Source: Oribacterium asaccharolyticum ACB7 (GTDB lineage: Bacteria; Bacillota; Clostridia; Lachnospirales; Lachnospiraceae). From it: a stretch of DNA of 64,000 bases. Numbering within the stretch: the first letter of the stretch is position 1; each line of letters begins with the position of its first letter. The notes below the pieces were generated by a model. It was not told the origin of the DNA. It was given only the letters and a program-made list of their open reading frames with translations, and searched no databases. The position numbers and the translations under genes were made by a program. Shown here one piece after another: positions 58,320 to 64,000 of this stretch. The stretch is from positions 111,927 through 175,926 of the forward strand of contig NZ_JH414504.1 of the NCBI RefSeq assembly GCF_000238075.1. Direction: 5' to 3'.

Positions 58320-59255
58320 ATGAGTATGGCTGAATTTTTTACGATAGGAATTATTAAGACTGCTTTGGAAATCGGGCTTATTTATGCGCTGGTTGCTATG
58401 GCCCTTTTTATTTCCTACAGTATCTTAAATATCGCGGATCTTTCCACGGACGGATCCTTTACGCTCGGTACTGCGGTATCGGCAGTGTTTACGATTTCCG
58501 GGCATCCCATACTGGGAATTTTTATGGCAATGCTTTCCGGCTCTCTTTCGGGCTTTTGCACCGCTTTTTTGCAAACGACGCTCGGAATTGAAAGTATCCT
58601 TGCCGGAATCATTGTGAATACCGGGCTTTACACCATTAACCTTGCAGTAATGGGCTTTTCCTCGAATCTTTCCATATTTGGAACGGACACGGTATTTACC
58701 CTGTTTGCAGGGGAAAATCCCTTCCTTTCCGAGTGGGGAACGCTGATTCTCCTTCTTCTTATTTTACTGGTAGTGGCTTTTGCTTTACGTTGGTTCTTCG
58801 GAACGGGGCTCGGGCTTTCCATTCGTGCAACGGGAGACAGTCCGGCTATGGTACGGGCATCTTCCATTAACCCTGCATTTACGATTACGGTAGGACTCTG
58901 TCTTTCCAATGCCTTAACCGGTCTTTCCGGAGCTTTGATTGCTCAGTACAATAAAGCCTCGGATATCAACTTGGGAAACGGTATGGTCACGGTAGCGCTT
59001 GCTTCTCTTGTAATCGGAGAGACGCTTTTCGGGAAGAGAAAGCTTCTTGGAAGAATCCTCGGGGTTATCGGCGGAGCGATTCTTTATCGTTTGGTCATTG
59101 CTCTTGCACTTCGCCTGCGTGTTCCGACAGAAGCTTTTAAGCTGGTCAGCGCTTTAATTGTTGCTCTTGCGATTTCTTCCACAAGAATCAAAGAGCTTTT
59201 CCACTACGCAAAGCTCAGAAGAAACGCGATGCGGGAAAGGGGAGAAAATGCTTGA
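58320..59255 (+). CDS. ABC transporter permease (COG4120 type)
   Basis: A 311-residue permease of the BPD_transp_2 superfamily, COG4120 type. Helices are dense in residues 10-295, with ILNIADLSTDGSFTLGTAVSA near the start, GTGLGLSIRATGDSPAMVRASSINPAF as the cytoplasmic coupling segment, and ALASLVIGETLFGKRKL. ATG 58320 follows AAGTAGG; an in-frame ATG at 58326 is an alternative. It overlaps the ATPase gene by eight bases and ends with TGA. Confidence 0.93.
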   Translation: MSMAEFFTIGIIKTALEIGLIYALVAMALFISYSILNIADLSTDGSFTLGTAVSAVFTISGHPILGIFMAMLSGSLSGFCTAFLQTTLGIESILAGIIVNTGLYTINLAVMGFSSNLSIFGTDTVFTLFAGENPFLSEWGTLILLLLILLVVAFALRWFFGTGLGLSIRATGDSPAMVRASSINPAFTITVGLCLSNALTGLSGALIAQYNKASDINLGNGMVTVALASLVIGETLFGKRKLLGRILGVIGGAILYRLVIALALRLRVPTEAFKLVSALIVALAISSTRIKELFHYAKLRRNAMRERGENA

Positions 59256-60042
59256 TTTAAAGAATATTTCCAAAACCTTTAATCCGAATACCATTCACGA
59301 GAAAAAGGCACTGGAAAACCTTTCTTTGCACCTTGATAAGGGAGATTTTGCGACCATTGTAGGAAGTAACGGGGCGGGAAAGTCCACCCTTTTTAATGCC
59401 ATTTCGGGCTCTTTCCTTTTAGACAAGGGCAGTGTTATTTTGGAAGGAAGGGATATCACTTTCTTACAGGAGCATAAGAGAAGTGCCTTTATCGGAAGGC
59501 TTTTTCAGGATCCCTTGATGGGTACGGCTCCTCATATGAGCATTGAGGAAAATCTTTCGGTCTCCTACATCAGGGCGAGCGGTCTTTCCTTATTTTCCCG
59601 TGCGGGAAAGAAGGAGAGAGCCTACTTTAGAGAGCAACTAAGTCTTCTTGATATGGGATTGGAAGATCGAATGAATCACCCTGTAGGTCTTCTTTCCGGA
59701 GGACAGAGACAGGCACTCACACTTTTAATGGCGACCATGGTTACGCCGAAGATTCTGCTTCTTGATGAGCATACGGCGGCACTGGATCCGGGAACCGCGG
59801 AAAAGGTGCTTTCGCTCACAAAAAGAATTGTTGCGGAGCGGGAAATCACCTGCCTTATGATTACTCACAATATGCATCAGGCACTGGAGCTTGGAAACAG
59901 AACCTTAATGATGGACAGCGGAAAAATCGTTCTGGATCTTTCCGGAGAAGAAAGAGAGCATCTCACGGTGGATATGCTTCTTCGGAAGTTTTCCGAGAAG
60001 GCGGGGAAGGCTTTGGATAACGACCGTATTTTACTGTCCTAA
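59248..60042 (+). CDS. ABC transporter ATPase (COG1101 type)
   Basis: A 264-residue ABC ATPase: Walker A VGSNGAGKSTLFNA, Q-loop LFQDPLMG, signature LLSGGQRQALTLLMA, Walker B ILLLDEHTAAL (His in place of the common Pro) and switch ITHNMHQ. DEHTAALDP is characteristic of this COG1101 subgroup. ATG 59248 follows AAAGGGGAGAAA inside the end of the permease gene. With the upstream genes it completes an importer of uncertain substrate. Confidence 0.94.
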   Translation: MLDLKNISKTFNPNTIHEKKALENLSLHLDKGDFATIVGSNGAGKSTLFNAISGSFLLDKGSVILEGRDITFLQEHKRSAFIGRLFQDPLMGTAPHMSIEENLSVSYIRASGLSLFSRAGKKERAYFREQLSLLDMGLEDRMNHPVGLLSGGQRQALTLLMATMVTPKILLLDEHTAALDPGTAEKVLSLTKRIVAEREITCLMITHNMHQALELGNRTLMMDSGKIVLDLSGEEREHLTVDMLLRKFSEKAGKALDNDRILLS

Positions 60043-60110
60043 GAAGAGAATCCGGAAACAAGAGAGAAGAAGATTTCTGTAAAAAGTGAAAAAGGTAGAG
60101 GATAAAGTAA

Positions 60111-60165
60111 AAAGGAGGCAGTTCAGCACGTAGAGACAATTTTTTAGCTGTGCGACTGCCTTTTC
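60111..60165 (+). terminator. Terminator after the COG2984 transporter operon
   Basis: GGCAGT/ACTGCC and an inner GCAC/GTGC stem, with AAAAGG before and CCTTTTC after. TATAAT (60171-60176) right after it probably belongs to the promoter of the next gene. Confidence 0.5.
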
Positions 60166-60213
60166 TGTATTATAATAAGAAAAACAATACCGCTAGCAAT
60201 GTAGGAGGCGAAT

Positions 60214-60849
60214 ATGCTTACAAAAAAACTGGTTATTACGATTGGAAGACAGTATGGTTCCGGAGGCCGCACTGTAGGAAAAAACTTGGCAGAATCTTTG
60301 GGCATTCCTTTCTATGATGAGGAAATCTTGCGTATTACTTCCGAAAAGACGGCAATCGGAGAGCAGTACTTCCGTTTGGCGGACGAGAAGGCGGGAAGTA
60401 ATCTCCTATACAAGATTGTGGATTCTTTAAAACCGAGACTTGGAAAGCCGAGTCTTGAAGAGGACATCGTGAGTCCCGAGAACCTCTTTCGTTTCCAAAG
60501 TCAGGTTGTGGTGGAACTTGCGGAGCAGGAGAACTGTATTATTGCAGGACGCTGTGCCAATGTAATCTTACGGGAAGCGAAGAAAGAACATGTGGATTTC
60601 TTTGTTTATGCGGATATGGAGAAGCGTATCGAAAGAACCATGGATTACTGTAAGGTGGATGAAGAAGAGGCAAAGAAGCGTATCAAGAAGATTGACCGGG
60701 AAAGAAGAGAGTATCATAAGTATTACACCGGAGAGGACTGGATGAAGGTGGATAATTATGACTTGATGATTAATGCTTCCCGTATTGATTACCGGGAAAT
60801 GGAAGTACTCATGCGGAATTATTTGGAAATGAAGGGGTATCTTAAGTGA
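60214..60849 (+). CDS. Cytidylate-kinase-like protein
   Basis: A 211-residue P-loop kinase of the cytidylate-kinase-like (AAA_26) family. TIGRQYGSGGRTVGKNLAESLGIPFYDEE is the degenerate Walker A start common to this group, IIAGRCANVIL the next strand, then the LID-like RIKKIDRERREYHKYYTGEDWMKVDNYDLMIN. It is shorter and different from the main Cmk. The true substrate is unknown. ATG 60214 follows TAGGAGGCGAAT. It overlaps aroA by four bases (GTGA), so it is coupled to it. Confidence 0.88.
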   Translation: MLTKKLVITIGRQYGSGGRTVGKNLAESLGIPFYDEEILRITSEKTAIGEQYFRLADEKAGSNLLYKIVDSLKPRLGKPSLEEDIVSPENLFRFQSQVVVELAEQENCIIAGRCANVILREAKKEHVDFFVYADMEKRIERTMDYCKVDEEEAKKRIKKIDRERREYHKYYTGEDWMKVDNYDLMINASRIDYREMEVLMRNYLEMKGYLK

Positions 60850-62186
60850 TTGCGAAGCTCTATGGAGTAGGAAGAGTGTTAAAGGGGAAGCTTTGTGTTC
60901 CGGGGGACAAGAGTATTTCCCATAGGGCGATTATGTTTTCATCTCTTGTGAAGGGAAAAACAGTGGTAGAGGGCTTTCTTCCTTCCGAAGACTGTCTCTC
61001 TACTATGGATATCTTTCAGAAACTCGGTGTTTCCATAGAAAGAGAAGGTACAAAACTGATAATCGAGGGAAAGGGTATGGAGGCTTTAGAGGCGCCTGCC
61101 GACTCTCTTTATTGCGGAAATTCCGGAACAACCATGCGCCTTATGGCGGGAATCCTTTCCGGACAGACTTTTTCTTCCGTACTTTTCGGAGATGAGAGTC
61201 TGGAAAAACGTCCTATGGGGAGAGTGCTGACCCCTTTATCAAAGATGGGAGCCAAGATTTCCGCGGAAGGAGAAAAATGCACTGCGCCCTTAAAGATAGA
61301 AGGCAGTGCACTTAAGGGGATTTCTTATGAAAGCCCCATCGCTTCCGCACAGGTAAAGTCTGCCTTACTTTTGGCGTCTCTTTATGCAAAAGGGGAGACG
61401 GTCTATACGGAGCCTTCTCTTTCACGGGATCACACGGAGAGATTGCTTTCTGCGATGGGAGCGGATATTGAGACAAAAATCCTGGAAGACGGAAAAGCCG
61501 AGATTCATTTAAGACCGGGAAAAGCCTTGCAATCCATTCCGGGAATTTTTTCCGTCCCGGGAGACATTTCCTCCGCAGCCTACTTTATGGCGGCCTGCTT
61601 CTTCCTGCCCGGCTCCGAAATACTTTTAGAAAATGTCGGCCTAAATGAAAGCCGGAGCGGAATCCTGGACGTTCTTTCCAATATGGGTGCGAAATTTCAA
61701 ACTTTAAATAAAAAGACGATAGGGGGAGAAGAGAGAGGAGATGTTCTCTTTACTTACGGAAAACTTCGCGGTGCGGAAATTGCAGGTTCTCTTATCCCAA
61801 GACTCATAGATGAGCTGCCGATTCTTGCCGTACTCGCTACAATTGCGGAAGGAGAAACCGTAATTCAGAATGCGGAGGAACTGAAGGTGAAGGAAAGTAA
61901 CCGCATAAGAGCGGTGGTGGAGAATCTTAACCGTCTCGGAATTCCTTGTGAAGAAACGGAAGACGGCATGCGAATTTACGGACAGGGCGGTATTTTTCCT
62001 TTAAAGGGAAAGCGAATTCCAAGCTTTAAAGACCATCGCATTGCCATGAGCTTTGCCGTGCTCGGACTTCTTTGTCCGAAGGAAAGTCCTATGGAGATTG
62101 AAGATGCGGAGTGCATTTCCATTTCCTATCCGTCATTTTTCAAAGATTTAGAAAATTTGCTTGACGGAAATCCTACGGTATGCTAG
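60846..62186 (+). CDS. aroA: 5-enolpyruvylshikimate-3-phosphate synthase
   Basis: A 446-residue EPSP synthase of the shikimate pathway. It condenses shikimate-3-phosphate with PEP. Blocks: VPGDKSISHRAIMFSSL, YCGNSGTTMRLMAGIL, LEKRPMGRVL, DELPILAVLAT, ESNRIRAVVENL and DHRIAMSFAVL. The GTG start at 60846 overlaps the previous stop (AAGTGATT) with GAAGGGGTATCTT upstream. The glyphosate-contact region reads GNSGTTMRL, and the rest follows the class II type. The tRNA-Glu gene follows 30 bases later. Confidence 0.96.
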   Translation: MIAKLYGVGRVLKGKLCVPGDKSISHRAIMFSSLVKGKTVVEGFLPSEDCLSTMDIFQKLGVSIEREGTKLIIEGKGMEALEAPADSLYCGNSGTTMRLMAGILSGQTFSSVLFGDESLEKRPMGRVLTPLSKMGAKISAEGEKCTAPLKIEGSALKGISYESPIASAQVKSALLLASLYAKGETVYTEPSLSRDHTERLLSAMGADIETKILEDGKAEIHLRPGKALQSIPGIFSVPGDISSAAYFMAACFFLPGSEILLENVGLNESRSGILDVLSNMGAKFQTLNKKTIGGEERGDVLFTYGKLRGAEIAGSLIPRLIDELPILAVLATIAEGETVIQNAEELKVKESNRIRAVVENLNRLGIPCEETEDGMRIYGQGGIFPLKGKRIPSFKDHRIAMSFAVLGLLCPKESPMEIEDAECISISYPSFFKDLENLLDGNPTVC

Positions 62187-62215
62187 AATTCGCTAGTCGG
62201 TTTCAAATCGACTAA

Positions 62216-62287
62216 GGCGAATTGGTCAAGAGGTTAAGACGCAGCCCTCTCACGGCTGAATCCCGGGTTCGATTCCCGGATTCGTCA
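62216..62287 (+). tRNA. tRNA-Glu (anticodon CTC)
   Basis: GGCGAAT pairs with ATTCGTC as the acceptor arm (one G-T pair). GTCAAGAGGTTAAGAC forms the D region, CAGCC-CTCTCAC-GGCTG the anticodon arm with CTC at its centre, and CCGGGTTCGATTCCCGG the T arm with GTTCGAT. It reads GAG codons for glutamate. No CCA is encoded. A terminator follows. Confidence 0.95.
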
Positions 62288-62289
62288 TA

Positions 62290-62316
62290 TCCCGAGCGGT
62301 GCTCGGGATTTTTTTT
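62290..62316 (+). terminator. Terminator after tRNA-Glu
   Basis: TCCCGAGC-GGT-GCTCGGGA and eight T residues, right after the tRNA 3' end. Confidence 0.93.
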
Positions 62317-62338
62317 ATATAAAAATCGGAGGATTGTA

Positions 62339-62962
62339 ATGATTTCTTATAAGAATATTCTGTTTGATATGGGAAATGTCTTGGTAACCTATAACCCGGA
62401 ATGGGTTATCCGGCACTATACGGAAGATGAGGAATTGATTCGAGAGGTAAAGAACATTGTCTTTAACTCGCAGGAGTGGTTTTTACTGGATGCCGGACTC
62501 ATAGAGGAAGAAAAGGCTGAGAGCAACTGGATGGAAAGGCTTAGTTCCGATAAGGCAAGAGAACTCGCCCATCTTTCTTTTCAGAATTGGCACCTATATA
62601 ATATGAAGGTCATTCCGGGGACAGCGGAAATGATTCGTGCTTTAAAGGAAAACGGAAAAGAAATCTATTTGCTTTCCAATGCCTCCATGCGTCTCCTTTC
62701 CATTTATAAGGAAGTGATTCCTGCAGTGGAGTGCTTTTCCGGTATTTTTTATTCTGCAGCACATAAGTGTGTAAAGCCGCAGGACATCATCTATGAGCGC
62801 TTTTTAAAGGAATACAGCTTAAAACCTTCGGATTGCTTTTTTATTGATGATTTGGAGGAAAATATTTCTGCAGCGAAGGCGGTCGGTATTTCCGGAGCCG
62901 TGATGAAAAGCAGAACGGCAAAAGAAACAGCGGAAATTTTAGGTTTGAATATAGGAGTATAG
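62339..62962 (+). CDS. HAD-IA family hydrolase (YihX-like)
   Basis: A 207-residue HAD phosphatase: ILFDMGNVLVTYNPEWV (nucleophile Asp), IYLLSNASMR (motif II), VKPQDIIYERFLKEY (Lys motif III) and FIDDLEENISAAKAVGISGAVM (motif IV). The size and DMGNVLV start are those of the YihX/epoxide-hydrolase-N-like group, which act on sugar phosphates. ATG 62339 follows GGAGGATTGTA. A longer reading frame upstream would run into the tRNA. It ends one base before pgeF. Confidence 0.9.
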   Translation: MISYKNILFDMGNVLVTYNPEWVIRHYTEDEELIREVKNIVFNSQEWFLLDAGLIEEEKAESNWMERLSSDKARELAHLSFQNWHLYNMKVIPGTAEMIRALKENGKEIYLLSNASMRLLSIYKEVIPAVECFSGIFYSAAHKCVKPQDIIYERFLKEYSLKPSDCFFIDDLEENISAAKAVGISGAVMKSRTAKETAEILGLNIGV

Positions 62963-62963
62963 T

Positions 62964-63818
62964 TTGAAGACAATTTTTCCGATAAAAGACTACAAAAGCG
63001 GGAATCATACAGTTCCCCTCATTGAATCTCCTCTTTTACAGGAAATTAGAGGACTTCGACACGGCTTTTCCACGAGGAAAGGCGGTGTTTCGAAAGAACA
63101 TCTTTCTTCTCTGAATTTAGGCTTCAATTTGGGAGATGAAAGGGAGAAAGTTTTAGAAAATTTTCGTATTTTAGGAAGTCTTTTTGAAGCGAAGCCGGAA
63201 GATTTTGTGCTTACACAGCAAACACACAGTGTAAATGCCCGCCACGTAGGAAGGGAAGACCGAGGAAAGGGCATTTTCCGAGAAAGGGATTACACGGATG
63301 TGGATGCCCTAATGACCGATGAAGAGGGCGTGATTTTGAGCGCTTTTTCTGCGGATTGTGTGCCGATACTTTTCTACGATAAAGGACATAGAGCCATCGC
63401 CTCCTGTCATAGCGGCTGGAGAGGAACGCACGGAAGGATTTTGGCACGCGTGATAGAGGCAATGCAAAGAGAATTTTCTTCCAAACCTGAGGAAATCTAC
63501 ATTGCAATCGGACCGAGTATCTGTAAGAATTGCTATGAGGTGTCAGAGGATGTGGGAGAAGCATTTTTGGACGCTTTTCCTGCACTAAAGGAAATGGCAA
63601 AAAATGATTCCCCCATTGAACGGGTTTCCAAAGAAAAGTTCCACATTGATTTATGGGAATTAAATCGTTGGATTGCGCTCGAAAATTCGATTCCCGCAGA
63701 AAATATTTCCGTCAGCGGTTACTGCACGATGGAAAGACCTGATTTGTTTTTTTCTCACCGATACAGTCAGGGAAAAAGAGGGGTACAGGGAGCGTTTATC
63801 GGACTAAGTGAGGTGTAA
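62964..63818 (+). CDS. pgeF: Laccase-domain protein PgeF/YfiH
   Basis: A 284-residue YfiH/PgeF-family protein, known as a polyphenol oxidase or peptidoglycan-editing factor. Blocks: LRHGFSTRKGGVSKEHLSSLNLGF, FVLTQQTHSVNA (His ligand), SAFSADCVPILFYD (Cys), IASCHSGWRGTHGRI (His) and the end EAGxxC-type FFSHRYSQGKRG. The Cys and His residues bind zinc or copper in the family. The start is TTG 62964 with AGGAGTATAG upstream, overlapping the region right after the HAD stop, so it is coupled to it. Confidence 0.92.
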   Translation: MKTIFPIKDYKSGNHTVPLIESPLLQEIRGLRHGFSTRKGGVSKEHLSSLNLGFNLGDEREKVLENFRILGSLFEAKPEDFVLTQQTHSVNARHVGREDRGKGIFRERDYTDVDALMTDEEGVILSAFSADCVPILFYDKGHRAIASCHSGWRGTHGRILARVIEAMQREFSSKPEEIYIAIGPSICKNCYEVSEDVGEAFLDAFPALKEMAKNDSPIERVSKEKFHIDLWELNRWIALENSIPAENISVSGYCTMERPDLFFSHRYSQGKRGVQGAFIGLSEV

Positions 63819-63853
63819 AACGGTTCATGGCTTGTAAAAACAGGTAGCTTACT

Positions 63854-64000
63854 ATGAAGAAGAGAAAGAGTAAAAACAGAATTCGAAGAATAGGCTTACT
63901 GCTTTTGTTTGCGAGCCTTTTTTTGTGTTCTTGCAGGCATTCCTCCGAAAAGGAAAAAGCCAGTGCGTCCGTCTTATCCCCGAGCGAAATGGGAGGAGAT
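63854..64000 (+). CDS. Lipoprotein, N-terminal part (runs off the window)
   Basis: The first 49 codons of a gene: KKRKSKNRIRRIGLLLLFASLFLCSCRHSSEKEK. The positive N-terminus, hydrophobic core and lipobox LCSC (Cys 27) show an exported lipoprotein, followed by a Ser/Glu-rich linker. ATG 63854 has a poor ribosome site (GGTAGCTTACT). The rest lies beyond the window, so its family is unknown. Confidence 0.65.
   Translation, partial: MKKRKSKNRIRRIGLLLLFASLFLCSCRHSSEKEKASASVLSPSEMGGD

Noticed and set aside
57024..60042. Naming the COG2984 transporter trpXYZ
   Set aside because: No T-box or tryptophan-related gene is present to support the substrate. The family includes transporters of other compounds.

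Overview
The window looks like a chromosomal segment of a low-to-mid GC Gram-positive bacterium of the Clostridia, most likely Lachnospiraceae. Reasons: AGGAGG-type ribosome binding sites, a SAM-I riboswitch, lipoproteins with Firmicutes-type signal peptides, a split PxpA/B/C cluster, SirTM/macrodomain genes, and YesN/YesM-type regulators beside sugar ABC transporters. A chemoreceptor behind a sigma-28-like -10 box suggests a motile organism. An Oribacterium-like oral or gut species would fit, but that is a guess. UGA is rare as a stop codon here. Most genes are moderate-GC housekeeping genes. Several visibly AT-richer blocks (about 25.2-33.7, 39.7-41.0 and 45.9-46.75 kb) look acquired.

Layout. 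0-11 kb: end of tpiA, a chemoreceptor, an acetyltransferase, riboswitch-controlled metK, a KtrAB potassium uptake pair, an SPFH/zinc-ribbon protein, asnA and RNase H. 11-16 kb: a HAD phosphatase, two consecutive COG0523 zinc-chaperone-type GTPases (one with a huge His/Cys insertion, one fused to a DUF1980-like C-terminal module), a small membrane protein and MscS. 16-25 kb: an SseB/degenerate ADP-ribosylglycohydrolase fusion, an unknown protein with a sigma-28-like promoter, then a cluster of an NRAMP-like transporter, PxpB, PxpC, BCCP, biotin carboxylase and PxpA. 25-33.5 kb: a type I restriction operon (hsdM-hsdS-hsdR) whose fourth gene is an AbiA-like reverse transcriptase with a C-terminal HEPN motif. 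33.8-41 kb: a lipase-like protein, a DJ-1/PfpI protein, an NAD(P)-binding protein, a SirTM sirtuin plus zinc-macrodomain pair, an Rrf2 regulator and a DUF4143 ATPase.

41-49.3 kb: a sugar ABC transporter with a ROK kinase and a two-component system. The histidine kinase carries a degenerate ABC-ATPase domain at its C-terminus. Between kinase and regulator lies an AT-rich pair: a small HTH protein and a CopZ-like zinc/[2Fe-2S] protein with an in-frame UGA after a Cys codon and a SECIS-like hairpin (candidate selenoprotein). 49.5-54.4 kb: AIM24 protein, then zur-znuA-znuC-znuB and an OB-like lipoprotein. 54.4-57 kb: pyridoxamine kinase and two toxin-antitoxin loci, one whose toxin is reduced to a stub. 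57-64 kb: a COG2984-type ABC transporter, a cytidylate-kinase-like protein, aroA, tRNA-Glu, a HAD hydrolase, pgeF and the start of a lipoprotein gene.

Themes: zinc handling recurs (two COG0523 GTPases, zur/znu, an OB-like lipoprotein sharing features with the DUF1980 module). ADP-ribose chemistry recurs (SirTM, macrodomain, dead ARH domain). A family of hairpin-forming dispersed repeats sits at or near gene stop codons. No insertion sequence, CRISPR array or phage gene was recognised.
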